Shown: positions 31,501 to 45,500 of the stretch, piece after piece
How positions within the stretch are numbered: the first letter of the stretch is position 1
How the letters are laid out: each line of letters begins with the position of its first letter
NCBI RefSeq assembly: GCF_901933205.1
Contig: NC_044577.1
Location: 7,761,321-7,825,320, forward strand
DNA: 64,000 bases
Direction of reading: 5' to 3'
DNA from: Camarhynchus parvulus
Lineage: Eukaryota > Chordata > Aves > Passeriformes > Thraupidae
Notes under the pieces: generated by a model
What the model saw: only the letters and a program-made list of their open reading frames with translations
The model's database searches: none
Told to the model about the DNA's origin: nothing
Made by a program: the position numbers and the translations under genes

Positions 31501-33950
31501 TGCTGACAACAACAGGATCTTTCTGACGGTGACTGCAGCAGAGTACAAATGCTTTTCTTCTCCTTTCGTGCCAGACAGCAGTGAAGGTAAAGACTTGCTG
31601 TGCTGACTCAGAGGAAAGGTTGAACAAGCCTGGGCTCCTGCCTCTGACAGTGGCCAGAGAATCTTCAAGAAAGTCACTTCTCCCTGATTCATGCTCTTCA
31701 CAAAGTGAGTATTTCCAGCTCTGGCATCTATTCTGACAGGATGAGAAAGGATAACATAAAGAGAGAGTGTGGCAAGGTGAGGAGAGAGGCTTACTCTTCA
31801 AAGTACTAGCAGGGTTTAGTTTTCTGATCTGGTGCCAAATGCAACAAAGGTACTTGCCAAATGCCCTTGCAGTAGGACTTGTCCAGGGGCTTTACAGCTT
31901 TGCACCTCTCTCTCTGTGTCCTGCTGCTCTGATTCTATTGGAGTCAGTGGGATTACTCTGGTGCTGAGCCTGTGTGAAAATCTGGCTTCTCCTGTCTGTA
32001 GGGCACATCTCCAGAGTGTGAAAGAGCAGGAGAGCTCAGTTCATGCCATAAGCAGGGCAAGGTGTTGGTGAGAGCTGTAAGTTCTTCTTGGCTGTTTGGG
32101 ACTGGGGAAGGACACATCCTTCCCACTGAGCAGGGAGACAGCCTGTTTTATTTACTGTCCAGTTTACCACAGCGTGGGGTGAGTACACCTTCTGAAAGTG
32201 AGGGGCGATGCTGGGCTGGTCCTTGTGGTTCCTACCATCTACTCATGACCAGCCTTGTCTCATGCTCCAATTTCCTCTGGATGTGGAGCCACATTCAGTG
32301 TTGTCATAAATCTGCCAAAGGTTGTGGCATCAGTACCTGAGACACAGGTGCCTGGAGGAGGATTAGGATCCTGGATTATATATGTATGTAATGCTGAAAA
32401 TGCACAAGAGATGCAGGCCCAAGAGTGACTCCAGGTTGAAAGTCAAAACTCCTTTTCCAAGCACTTCCAGCTTTCTTAATTGCACAGCATTCCTCTGGCC
32501 TTTGCAGTTCTATACTATGGATATGAATGCACGGGGATATAAAATATTTATGTCAAAGTGTTGAAGTTAACTGGGGACTGAGCTTTTGGCTTGGATGTTT
32601 TCTTTCACTCCTGAAAAAAACCCACCATTTTAAGCTGTTAATTTCAAAAACAGCATGGTCTGGAAAAAAGAGCTTTTCTTCTGTGTCATTAAACTTTAAA
32701 TTTGTTCCCAGAACTGCATGTCCAAAGGAAAGCATCCCTAGGCAGGTGTTACTTGCCAGCTGACTTGGACCTTTGGCACCTCCCAGCTCTGAGCAAGCTT
32801 CCTCAGTGTGGAGACGTGCCAGAGTGAGCTTGCAAACACAGTTCCCTGCTTCAAAGGAGCTCCAATAGCAAACACACCAGGAGATCCTGCCAGCTCCATA
32901 AGCCAAGCAGGCTGCAGTCTGAAGAGGTCAGAAACAACTTAGACACACCTGGAAATACTCATAAAGCCCTTGGGCCTCGTCATTATTGCTCAAGGTGTCC
33001 AGCAGCTCTGCAAACATTCAGATGGCGTCTGAGCCAGGCAGGTGTGGCTTCAGCAGCTTGTATGCCCAAATAAACTCAGCAGGCTGGAATCACAGAGCTA
33101 ATGCTTGTCCGTTTCTTAATTTGTTGTTATCTAAGTGTCTATAATCCTTGTAGGGAGATAAGATGCTGGCTGATGCTTTTCCACACGTAGAGAGGACAGG
33201 GATAAAAATATCCACAGTTGTGTTCAAAGACAGCAGGGAAAAAGCAGCTCCTGCTGGCATCAGGCCAGGGCAGAAACATCCTACTCCACAGGCAGGTGGC
33301 CACTGCCTGTGGCACAGCTCTGCTCCTGCCCTTCCAATCCACAGTGCCTGTTGTCAGCAGCAGCATCTTCCAGCCCAAAATACCCATGCTTGCTGAGCTG
33401 ATCATGTGTGGCCACAGGATGCCTTAAGACAGGGTATTGCCATTGCTGAGTATTAAGAAACTTCTAAAACATCTCTAAGTGGCCAAAACTTGCAGTGCTC
33501 TAAATCATTGTCCAATGTTCTGTAGGCATGTATTGCTCTGCAAATTTCCCTGTTGTTGGTTTTGCTTCCAAGCTGTGCATCCAAGCCAGGTGCTATATTA
33601 GTTTCTTTTGCTGTGAGTCATAGCACCACAGCCCTGAGAGAGACCATTGCTACATCCACTGAAAATGGAGGCTTCAAACCTTTGAAGAAGAAAAATGGGA
33701 AGGTTGTGGAAGGGTGACCCATCGTGTGCACAGAACTTAAAAACAGGGGCAAGCAGGAACAGGGAAACTGTGGGGGAGCAATGGCTGGGGTGTTCCTCAG
33801 CCCTTCCCAGCAGAAAGGTGGAACACATTTGGGTCCACTGACTCCCTTTATTTGAAGGACAATGAGCTGTTGAGCCTTGAAGTCTTACCTAGGTGGCTAA
33901 TGTGTGATTGGGATGCCCAGCAGTGGGGCTGAGTGCTGACATGTTCCACA
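25566..33950. other. Intergenic, left part of the NEMP2-NAB1 gap
   Basis: No reading frame here combines conserved protein features with splice signals. Contents are mixed-composition DNA, a GGTT/TTGGTTTT low-complexity stretch near 28526-28562, and scattered AATAAA motifs (26753, for example). No mobile element recognised. An untranslated RNA cannot be ruled out. Confidence 0.6.
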
Positions 33951-34043
33951 CTGGGTCTCCACTCTTGTGGAGCTCCACCCTCTGGGTCTCCAGTGTTGTG
34001 GAGCACAATCCTCTGGGTCTCCACTGTTGTGCTGCAGCTGGGA
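33951..34043. repeat. 31-bp tandem repeat, three copies
   Basis: Three 31-bp units starting at 33951, 33982 and 34013, each opening CTGGGTCTCCA. The first two are close; the third diverges in its second half. Confidence 0.85.
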
Positions 34044-37000
34044 CCAGCTCTGGGGAAGCAGAGCAGCTGCTGCTGCTCTTGTTCTGAGCACTCACAAATG
34101 GAATTTGCTCCCTCATGAGAAATATTGATGACATTTAAACTGTTTTGATGCAAAGCAACGGTGTTACAGCTACAGTGCTGTTTCTGATTTAGTAGGATTT
34201 ATATTTCCAGTGTGGCTAACAGGCAGCCAGTGCAAACCTTGCTGTGGATTGTTTGGTGTTCCTCAGAAGCAGATGTTCTTCAGTTAGGGTCTCTTGTTCC
34301 CTGATGCTGCAAAACACCATGCCCTTCCCACTCCAAAGGCAGCATTCCTCTTTTGTTCGCTGCTAGCATTTGCAGGAAAGAAATTCTACAGTTTCAGGCT
34401 GCAATAATTCCTCCCCAGTCATTTTCAGCTGTATGTTTTCAGTGTATTGGGAGCAGAATGTCAGACTGGTACTCTGTGGGGCAAGGCATGTGGATCTGCA
34501 GGACTTTTTTTGTATTAGAGGCAAGTAGAGATCCTGAAAGCCCTAAATGGCACTGAGAGAAGGTGATGCCAGGACTAGGCAGAACGAGGCAATGCAGTGC
34601 CAGCATGGATGGGATATGGGTGAGCTGGGCTTGAAGTTTGGTTTGGCTATTGGTCCTCTCAAGTAGGCTTGACTACAAAATCATGACCCTTGGGCAGCAT
34701 GGAACTAGGATTTCTTGCTTAGAGATGGAATATTCCCTGCCACAGAAACTGCATTAACTTCTTTAGTGACAGTTTGTAACACACATCCTGGCTGTTTAAT
34801 TGGATTTATCATGGCTATTGGGAGCATAAATGTGTTTACAGATTTGTTTTGAAAGCTTTTTTGTGTGTTTTTCTCATAGCAAGTCAACTTCCATGTGGTG
34901 CAATTATGTTCAAGATGTTCCCTGTAGCACTGGAATAATGTCAGATTATACTGTGTGTGCATGTTGTTCTTCGAAAGGATTTTATCCGAGGCATGATACA
35001 CTGTGCAGGAGGAGAAAAGGAGCTTAGTTTTTATTAAGAGAGGTATAAAAAGCTTAAAGCACAAAGAATTCTGTCAAATCCTGTTTCCTTATTATAGGAA
35101 ATACTTGTCTCTGTCTATTGAAATGTGAAACTTTTTCCCCTTTAACTTCCTTCCTGCTCCATCGAACCCTGCCAGAACTCAGTCCACACAGCTTGCCACA
35201 GCCTTTCCAGCATTGAAAGGTTGAGGCAAATGCAGCAAGACATTTCAGAGACAAAAATTTAGAGGAAATGAAAGAACTTTTCATTTGTTTTGCAAAGTGT
35301 CTTAGGTTTTCTTTGGTTCACAGTGTGGCCTGGAAACTTACAGTGTGTTTGATGCAGTGGTACAGGAGGCCCACATGAAGCCTGCTCACATCCCCAGCCA
35401 CAGAGCTGGCTCCAAAGGGATGCTGTGGTACAGGAACCACCCTTGAGTGTCAGGGGCTGCAGCACACAGTGCTTACTGTTAGATCTGTCTTCTTCTTTCT
35501 TCATTTCTTTCATTGGATAACAATGCAACTTAATGTGCAATTTCCTGTCTGATGGCAGTTCAGATATTAAATGTCACATCTGCCTGGTACTTTAATCCTT
35601 AACTATGACAAGTTTTCCCAGCACTTCTAAAAGAGACAGTTGCGATATGTTTCACTCCCTGCAGAACCCCAAATTTGTTCCATGACCCATTATTATTGTT
35701 ATTACTACTCCTAATTGTTGCTATTAGTAAGCCTTGTAAGAGGAGTTGCTTGGAACAGCAGCACAACACCTTTCCCCACCGTGGGAAAGGGTTTTCAGAT
35801 GTCACTGTTTGCAGCCTGTCACTCTGTGTGTTGGTCACAGCTTTCCTTTCTCAAAGTTGCCCTGAAGGATGACTTTCAGATGCCTCTGCTCCCTCCTGCT
35901 GCCTCCCAAGTCCATCCCCTCCCCACAGAGCCTCTCTGTCCCAGGGAAAGCTGCCAAGCCCTTGGCTGAGGTCGGCAATGCCATAAACAATGCAGGCATT
36001 TGAAAACTAGAAAGCTCAAAGCTCCTGTTCTGGTGACCAAAGGGGTGGATGGAAAGATCAAAGAAGAGGACATACAGCTTGGGAGGGTGCAGTGGGTTTT
36101 GGAAGCAAACAGCAGTCAGGCTCAGTGCCTGTGATGCACAGAGCATTGCTGCTGTGCCACAAAAATGCTGATGGAAAGGCATGAGGAGCTTGCAGCTGTG
36201 CTTTGCTTCTCAAGGAGCTCCAGGCAATGACCTGCCTTTCTGTCATAAGCTCTAATGAGGTAAGGGAGTAGGAGAAGGGATTCAGGCACATCAGAGCTCA
36301 GTGGAAAGGGAAATCCATGTGGCAGTTGCTCACTAGAAACAAAGGCGAGTGATTTTTGGCAGTCAGATTTCTGGTGACCCTGTGTGGATTCCCACCACTG
36401 AGAGTGGCAGCAGAGCTGAGAGCAGTGTAACTCCATGCAAGGTAACAGTTCCCACTGGCTCACCAAACCCCAATCTGCAGATCTGCTTTGCCAGTTGAAA
36501 ATTTGCCCTTGATTTTAAAGAAGGGGAGGAAAAAAAAAAAGAAAGATAAAAGCTTGAAGCTCTTGGGCAGGTATGTAAGAATGTTCCCAAGAATGTACAA
36601 ACACACCTTTGTGGGCTTAATCAGGTAGACATTTGTCAAATTTTCCAGAATAGTTTGTATATTCAGAAGAAAATCACCTTTAAAAATCAGCATGCTTTGC
36701 AGAACCCTGGTGTGCAGACCATTTTACAAAATTTGGGTTTTTACCCTGATTCAATCAGGGTAAGAAGCTTGAAAGATGAGCTGCTTGAAAGCATTTCACA
36801 AGACCTGTGAGTCACAAAAAATCCTATCGCATTTTTCCTCTGGTTGAAATCACACAAGTTACGAATGCTAGAAGAGTTATTAGATCATAGATAAAGAATG
36901 CTGCACAATGGGCTGGTGAAAATAAATAAATAAAACCCCCTAATTTTCCTCCAGCTTCTAATTCCCTGGGGAAGAATTCGAGAGGCAAGAGTGGAGTATC

Positions 37001-39490
37001 ACAGCTCACCCTCAAAAAGGAGTGGCATGCAGCTGCATCCCTTGCAGAGCTGCTATTCCTTCTCTTGGTTTCTTCAGTGCTCCAGGCAAAAGGAGATTTT
37101 AAAACCACTCCTTTATCTAGCACAGTTAATTTCCCCACCCTGTACCAGCTCAGCTTCTCTGGCAGGTATGTTGGGGGATGGTGGACCCAAGCTTTCATCT
37201 GCTCCCAAGTCTTCTGCTAACAAAATTGCCCATTTGTGATCCCACAGAACCTGCTCCATACCCAGACAGACGCAGGCAGGGACAAGGTGCCACTGTGTTT
37301 ATGTAACTCAGCTCTACCAAGTGCTGCCACTTCTGTCCTGTTAGGATACCTGTATCCCCCAGGTATTTTTATTACTAGAATAAATTCTGCCTGGAACTAC
37401 TGCTGGGATCTGTGGGTAAGTGCTAGACTGACCTTCCAACTTTTTTTCCCCATATTTATATTTTATGCCACTGTCACTTCTGAAATCCTTCTCCTTTTAG
37501 TTTCTTTTCCCTGAAATGCTGTGGCTGGGCTTCCCAGATGTGTTCCTTGTTGATCAGAAATTTCTAAACGCTGAGAAGGAATTGCAGGAAAGCACTAGGC
37601 AGTGGGTCTTGTGTGACCATAAACAATAAAAACATTTAATCAGATGGAAAATCTTGCTTTCTATTTCAGTCACCACTTTTTGGACCATATATTAGAGGTC
37701 AGAAATTAATTTTGGCACAAATAAAGTAAATTCAAGCAAGAGGAGAAACATGTGCCATTTTTGACAGTATTTTGTGGGGAAAAAACAACCAGCTGAGGGA
37801 AAACAATTATTTTTAATTGCTTACATGATAGAAATATGCATGATTAAGCTGGTGTTTAGCTGAGGGAAAACAGTGTAGTTCAGTGACTTTGCATGTGGCA
37901 CAGAGATGAATAGTTCTGCTTCTCAACAAACCTGAAACATTCTCACTGTTCAAGAGTTTTCTAATGACCTCTCGTTGCTACCTTTTTCGGGTTCCCTTTT
38001 TCACACATTTTTTTCTTTCCCACAGTCATTTAATCCTCTCTCTAAACAGTTCCCTCTGGAGAGAAGACAATGGAAAAGAGAAATGCAGCAGCAACCTTTG
38101 GGCATTCAGCTTCTTCCTTCTTCCCAGCACGGTGTAGGATCTGCCATCTCATCTTCCCTCTAGCAGAACATGTGAAGGGTCAGTGACAGCCTTGAAACAG
38201 GTAAAATTAAACCTGTCCTACTTTTGGAAGGTTGCAAAATTGCACACGTTGTAATGAACAGTGATACTAATTTACTGTAAAATCTTCCGTGTATGCTAAT
38301 GAGCTAGGTCTTGCCAGTGCTAAAAATAAATCTCAGTGTAGAAAAGGCTTACAGAATGACCAAAATTGCTCATTACCAAGAAAAATGTTCATCTGTTGTC
38401 AAAAACACTTGATCATGTTAGATCTCCAGCTGTTTCTTTTGGGTAACACCAGGCCAACTTATCCCTGCTCCTGAAGGTAGTGGGTGTGCAGTTTTAATGT
38501 CTTCTGTAGTCAGGATGGTGATACAAGACTTCTCAAAACAGGTAAGAAGATGCATCAACTCAAGGTAACTCAGCCTAATTATTTGGATTGAAATTTTCCA
38601 TGTCAAAGTTTAGCCAGAAAGTTTAATTACAGGAAATGTTAAGTAAGGGATGAAGTTCCCAACCCTGATAGTATTCATCACCTTGGGATGGATCAGCACC
38701 TTAACCAGATCATATATTGTTCTGTTTCTGAAAAGATAGCAGTGAATTTTGGAAAGAGAAAGGCCTATAAAGCAATTATTGGAGTGAATTTTGCAGCCAT
38801 CCACACAATACCCAAAGGTGACCATGTCTTTTCTGCTTTGTTTTCTTAGCAAACCTTTTGAAGAGGTTCTGTTCTCTGTGTATTTCAGCTGTATTTCAGT
38901 GTATTCAGTAGGGTTTTATTTGTATGTGACCTTTCTCAGTGATGTCCAACTTGCACAGAGGAAAGCAAAGCTGCAGGCTTGGTTTTTGCTTGCCTGTTGC
39001 TAAAGCCCAGGTCTCACATGTCTATGTTGGCCAGCAGTCACTTTGTGACAGATCACAAGGCTAGGCTTCGCTCCCTTTCACCCAGCTGTCACTGCTGCTC
39101 TCTAAGGCACCACCACCTAGGCTGTATGTCAGGAAAAGGCAAAATTTGCTGGTCTGCCTCAAGGAAGCATCTACAGGAAGAAAGCAGAGGGACTCCTTAC
39201 TCTAGATCCCATGGAGGTGGCCACTGGTGGCACTGGGGACAGCTCTTGGAGCTGGTGATGTGTGTCGTGTTCTCCCAGCTGTCCCAGGGGGTGTTGGCTT
39301 TGATGCAAGGATCTGAGGTGATCACACGTGTCTTGGTGGGTTAGAGAAAGAAAATTTATGGTTTATTTATGTTTTATTTATGTGTCAGTAGCACCAGCAT
39401 ATCTGACAAGGATGGGTCCCCCTGGTGCTGGATCCCAGTGACAAGACAACTCCAGTTTCAGGAGATTGGGAGTGGATGTGTGAATTCAGC
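34044..39490. other. Intergenic, middle part
   Basis: No gene recognised. Holds the palindrome at 36741-36763, an ATT/GTT-rich microsatellite-like stretch at about 35688-35730, an A-run near 36530, and a TGTATTTCAG near-repeat at 38879-38910. Confidence 0.6.
36741..36763. repeat. Perfect 23-bp palindrome
   Basis: TTACCCTGATT (36741-36751), one C, then AATCAGGGTAA (36753-36763): an exact 11-bp inverted repeat with a one-base centre. Confidence 0.92.
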
Positions 39491-39496
39491 AGGGAC

Positions 39497-39585
39497 AGAA
39501 TCACAGAATTGTCTGGGCTGGAAGGGGCCCACAAGGATCATCAAATTCAACTCTTCAATGCATGGCCTGTACAGGGGTTTTGATG
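39497..39585 (-). mobile_element. CR1 LINE 3' end fragment
   Basis: Begins AGAATCACAGAATTGTCTGG, then GCTGGAAGGGGCCC and AAGGATCATCAAATTCAAC: the reverse-complement 3' terminus of an avian CR1 element, about 90 bp, truncated. Identified by recall of the consensus. Confidence 0.75.
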
Positions 39586-42500
39586 AACAGATACAGAGTT
39601 TAGCAGAAAAAATAACACTCCCTCTTTTCCAAGGAGAGTGACTTGTAGGCATTGAGTCAGGGCTGCCTTAAAAGACAGCACACTGCCTGCTTTATAGGTT
39701 GGGACAGATGCTGTGCCATGTGAAGAGCACTTTCTGTAAAATGCAAAGTGTATGTTTCTTTGTTGTTGTGCAGTGGATGTTCCCTGTGCTGGTGTGTCAC
39801 CATGGTGCTGGACTGGAAAGCTGAACATCAAAAGCTTTAGGGAGCTGTATGGCTCAATTGTTTCTGCTTTCATCATCCATTAAAAAAAAATCTAAATGGA
39901 AGATGAGAACCTGCCTGCCTTAGGTTCATATGGAAGCAATTGTAGGACCAAGCAGCAGCAGGGTACTTTCTCAAAGATGAGTAGATGGTTGGGCCTCTAC
40001 AGGAAATCTGCAGCAAACAGACAATTCAAAAATAACTTTTTGAGGCTATGGGATGTAAATGAAAAGAAATAGCTAATCAAAAGGAGAAAACACTGAAAGG
40101 AAACATCTGATGTCAGAAGCTGTTGGCTTTCATTCTGATATTCTTGTTTTTTTCTGTATATAGCTTTTAGAGTGCCCTTAAGTCTTCTCAAAAGGTTATT
40201 ACTCTTCCAGTGGCATTAGAGAGGCTGAGATGATATTTGCAATGAGGGTAAGTGACTCTCTTGAGGTTTTGGCACCCACAGCTCCAGATTAACTGGAAAT
40301 GTAGGCATTTAGTAAATTTGAAAATAAGTGCCTCTTGGCCCTGTGCACTTCAGAGAAGTCAACTGGAGTTTTGTGAGAGACCAGAGCAGGAACACAGTAT
40401 ATTGCACACAAGGGATGCATTTTAAAAAATTAAGCCCCCCCAGAATGAATCCCAGCTCATAAGGTAGTGGCCTCCATTCTTTTTGTCCAGACTATCTCAT
40501 CAATGGAAGTCTGGGAAGCCCTGCTGTTAGTTCCATTGATGGGATCAGCGAGACTTCCCTTTCTGGTATTAGTTTTGGCTGACCAGAGGTATAATTCTTA
40601 CAAATTTCTGTTATTTAAAATCTCCTTGGGTTTCCAGTTTCCAAGGTAAAAGAGCTCCATTTGAGGTCCGGTGTGGATTAAAGCAGCGAGTGCAATCCAG
40701 AACTGGTTTTTGAGATGCTGCACTGGTAGGGAGATGGTTTAAACCATGATGAGGTGGAAGGAGGGACCTGAGAATCAAAAACCAGCACAGGGGATAGAAG
40801 GATAATACCAATGAGGCATATCCCATATACACAGCTCTGTCTCAGTTGTACAGAAATGTTCCCTGCCTCCCCAGCAGTCACTAACCCACTGGTTTTCTTC
40901 CAGAAAGTAAATCCTTGACAGACTTGAAATGATGAGTAATGACTCCACTTTCTTCCATTCCAGCTGCCACACAGGCAAGTACGTTGGTTGCTCATTGACC
41001 CAGCAAAATTTGAATGTCTTCCCCTTCTCTTGTTGTCCTATGTCTACCCTATCACTTATCAGCTGCTTGCTGTTATGGCAGTGGGACCACCTTCTTTCAG
41101 CAGGCACTGTAATTGTTTTTTACAAGAAGAAAGAAAACGCTGGTAGGCAGTGGTACACATCTAGGGAAAATGTCAGCACTTAAACCTGAGCCTTGCTTTT
41201 CCCTCTGAGCTGTCAGAGCTGGATCCTCTGCCCTTCCTTACAAGTGGGTTTGAGGAGGTGGTTGTTTTGGCTGGAATTGGAGAGGCACAGGTGGTACCAC
41301 CAGCTGTAAATTGGAGGAGGCACTTCCTGATTATGACCACTGCCTACACACAGATCACTGCCAAGAGAGGAGCTGGAAGGCAAAGAAGCCTTCTCCTTAC
41401 TTGGAAAAGGAGGGTAGTCATCACTCGCCTCTCCTGCAGGCTTTCACCTGTACACTTTGGGCTTCTTTGTCAGTGCTTGGCTTCCTTAAATGCTGTGGTA
41501 TGAACAACCCTCAGCCACCAGTGAGAGATGGATAAACTGAGGCACAGAGTATTTAAATTCATGCATCTAACATTTAGGTACTCGGTATGCACAGCATGTT
41601 TGAAAGCCAGCTTACTTTTTTAAGACGCTTCAGCATGGATTCAGATGTCTACTTAGCCATGGCAGAGTAAGTGGTGAAAGACTTCCTGACCTCTGCAACA
41701 TGAAGATTTTGCCCTCTGGCTCTAAATGTCAGTGGTGAGAGACTTGTACCAAGCTGCAGAGCAAGCACGCACCAGGCTCACCTGTTAGGAGTTTGGAATG
41801 TTGCTCTGGGAGTGGGGGGAGGAATTTCAGAGGGCACCAACAGCTACCTGGTCTCAGCTGCAAGCACACACCCCCAATTGCACTTATGCATTTTTATTTC
41901 CAGGTTACAATTTTTTAATTATTGCCTGGTGCTCATGTCTCCACCTTCCCATCATGGAGACCTCTGTTAGCTGGCCTTGACTTGCCTCATCTCCAGGAAA
42001 ACTGGGCTGCCTTGTCACCCCATGTGCTGAAAGCCCTTTCCCTGGGGTGATGCATTGGCTTATTGCCATCTCACAGTCTTGGTTTCCATTTCTTGTCCTA
42101 AACGTGGATCCACAGCATGGATGGATCCACAGCAAGTGAGGGAGAGGCACCGGAGGGTTCACCCACCGCCACACGCTCCACGCCCACGAGCAGCAGGAGA
42201 GAGAGAGAGCCAGATTAAAAGATTAAAGTCCCAAACTGCAAAGCCCCTTGGGCTCCTGATGAGATCTGAGTGCCTGCTGCGAGGCCAAACTCCCACTCCG
42301 GGGGTGCAGAGCCGTGTGCGCTGTCGCTCACCAGCTGCTGGCTCCCAGCATCCCCTCGCTGGATTTACAGACCAAGAATTAAATAACAAACCAGTTTTGC
42401 CCTGATGGAGGGTCCTGAGTGATGCCTGGGCAATAACCCAGGGGCTCAGGGGATGGCTTTATGCTCCCCTCATTGCACACCTGAGTCTTGGAGTTGGTAG

Positions 42501-45500
42501 CTTTCACTGGCACCTTGCTTGCTTGTGTTGTGGTGGCTGGATTGCTTTGCTTGGGATGTGGGACGGGGCTGGAGAGGGAGGGGTGGCAGTCAGCAGCATG
42601 GTAACCACCCAGGGAGGGTTGTGAGTCCTTTGGTGCCATCTGGTCACCTCTTAGAGGTCTCTTACAGGCCTCACCCTAGCAAAACTACCACTAGGTGTGT
42701 GCTCACAGACAGTGTATTCCCACCCCCCCCTTTTTTTTTCCCTCCCACTTGATCTCTATTCGGACTGGGCAAATAATTGCCTTTTTGGATTTACGGCTGA
42801 AAGGCACAGAAGTCAAACTGTCACAAGCACTATTACTGTGTTTCTGTCTGTAATTTTTGTTTGACTAAAGCAGTCAGTCCAAGCCAAAATGATGATTCCA
42901 GGATCACCACAATAGTCAGCATGCTGAGCTCTCAAAAGCAATTTTCCCAGGTTTTTTTAAATATTGTTTTTATATTTTTGAGTGCTTTTTTATCAGAAAC
43001 AGGTCGCTTCAAAACAAAAAGTTCAGCTCTACTATTTTGAAAGTGTTGAAACAGTATGTTTTGGTTTCTCAGGAGTTGCTCCTCCTTCTCCTCCCCATGC
43101 TTTTCAGAGGAAGCTCTTTGTCAGACACAGGCTGAAGCTGTGAAGATGTTCAGTTCTGGAGCTCCCTGTTTCAGCACATTTCCCAGCTCTGCTTCCCAAG
43201 GTGACACCAAAGTACAGTGTGTGCCAGCACCTTCTGGCCCTTGCAGCAAAGGCTGTGGTGGCCACACAAGCAGTGCCAGAGTGGCCATGAGCTGCCCCTT
43301 GTGCAGCCCTGCCCTGCCTCCAGCTGAGGAAGCACTGGGATCTGTGCCTCCGGGGAGAATGGCAGCAGGACCTGTGTTTCCCAAGCTGCTGAACCAAAAT
43401 ATCACACAGGCACAACCCTAAAATGGAGTAATTTCTGGGTTTGTGCCTGTTTTGATGAAGACTAAAGGCTAAGTTTTAGCAAAGTCTTTCTGTATTAACT
43501 GTATGCTCATAGGTCTTTGTGATGCATCTGTCTCTTCCAACTGATCATAATTAGTGCACTGTTTTATTTACATAGGGTTAATGTAATTCAAATGACTAGA
43601 TGAAGTTCTTTGATCTCCAGGGTACAAGAGGTGAGATTATGATGATTTACGATTTTAAACAGTCGCTCCTGGCCATAAAATCTATTCATTTGAAAATCAA
43701 TAGAAAGATATAGCTTGCCATGCTGATGAGATAACTTCCTCTGCTGCTCAGCCCTGACCCTTTTCTCCTAGCTTGCACCACCCTGTCAAGTTTGGATACC
43801 TTTTTTCTCCTGGAAGCTCTGCTCCACCTGATCCTGCACAGCCCTTCTGTGGGTCTGGGGTATTCTCCTTTTAATTTGAAGTCAATTTCAGATTTATATT
43901 CTCCAAGCATGCAAACTCTTCTTCAAAACTCTTTTCCCAGCCATGCATTCAGTCAGATGGCGTAGCTGCCAAAAATATATGCATCTCCATATTTGTTCTT
44001 TGTTGCATTGGATGAATTTATAGTTGCAGTGTATTAGAGACTGTAAACTTTCTGATCTCTAACGAGGGCTGTTGTCTGTTCAGCAAGTCCTGCCCATTGC
44101 ACAATGGCATGAATATTTATGATGCTAAATAATAATGCTTGCCTCTGACCCTCTTCATCAGCAGATCTAGCATTGCTTCACTGAGGAAGCAGTCGAATCA
44201 TTATCCTAATATCCAGATGGGGAAACTGAGGTGCTGCAAGGTGAAATAACTTGTCCAAGTCAGCAAAGGAGAGCTGGAAAGGGAATGCAGCTGTCTCTGT
44301 CCCCAGCTACACAGTACAGCCACTAGACCCTGCAGCCTTCTCAATGACAGCTCATGAAATTTGTCTTTTATGCAACGCATTCTTCTCTATTAACAGCAAG
44401 CAATTCCAGTGTTTTCTTCACAGGTATTAATAGCCTCCCTGAGAAATATGCTCCAACATGCATTTTCACCGTTACTTTTGTGTGTGTTGTGCCCCAGCCA
44501 GCAGCGGTGACCTGCTAGGAGGAGGCAAACTGGGGCAGGGTTGCACCCACACCCCTGCACTCTGCCCCTGTGCTCCAGCACCCCTCCACTCCTCCAGTGG
44601 CAGTCGGGGAGGTTGGGACCGACCACAGAGATGTTCTGCAATACCAGCTGCTGTGTTGGCAGCCTTGGAGTTGCCTCTGGGTCTGACTTACTGTCTTGTC
44701 TCCTTGAGTATAATTGCTCACTGCTGATGGTTTTTTTTTCCTTTCCCTTTGATTCTGTAGCGCTCGTACCCTACTCAGATTCCTCATCAATCTCGCAATC
44801 TGGGGAATCTGAGGAAACAGAGAACTGATCATCTGCAGACTTCTTCTGTACATTATGAAAGTGTCCCTGTGCCATGTGTGATTCCAATCTCTTTTTCCTT
44901 TAATCAGGCAGAACATCAGTGTGTCAGACTGCACCAACCAGGTCTGTGTGCTGGGTGGGGAAGGACGGAGCCGCTTCTGCGGGGGTGCTCCCGGCTCCCT
45001 GGAGGTGACGGCACATCTCTGGCTTCCCCCTCCCTAAGCCTTCCACCTCCCCACCCTGCTCAGCTCAGCCATGCAAATGTTCCATGGCAGGGCATGTTCC
45101 ATGTTCCATGCCCGCTGGGGCACGGCTGCCTGAGCAGCCCTGGCTGCAGGGAGTCCTGGAGGAGTGGCAGAACGCGTCTGCCTGGCAGTCTGCGTGTGCT
45201 GCAGGTGAACCCATTCCTCGCTCTTTGGAGGTCTCCAGGGACCAAATCACTTCGTGGAATTGGCCAGAATTGTAATGATTTCCACTCAGGTACCTTAGCA
45301 CAGTGGTAGAAAAAGCATGGGTAGAAGGTTGGGTGGGTTTATGTGGGTGCAAGGATGCTCTTTATACATTACACTGAAAGTTCATCACAAGCTTTCCAGC
45401 ATTCTGTAGGTCTCTGTCATGAAGATCAGACTAGGCGATCCATACTAGGTAAGGGCATTAAATTTTGGCATTTATTCCCTAGCTTGTAAGCATTTTTAGA

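Noticed and set aside
43056..43421. 121-residue plus-strand frame in the intergenic gap
   Set aside because: Cysteine/serine/proline-rich with no recognised family, no splice context and competing frames of similar length on the other strand.
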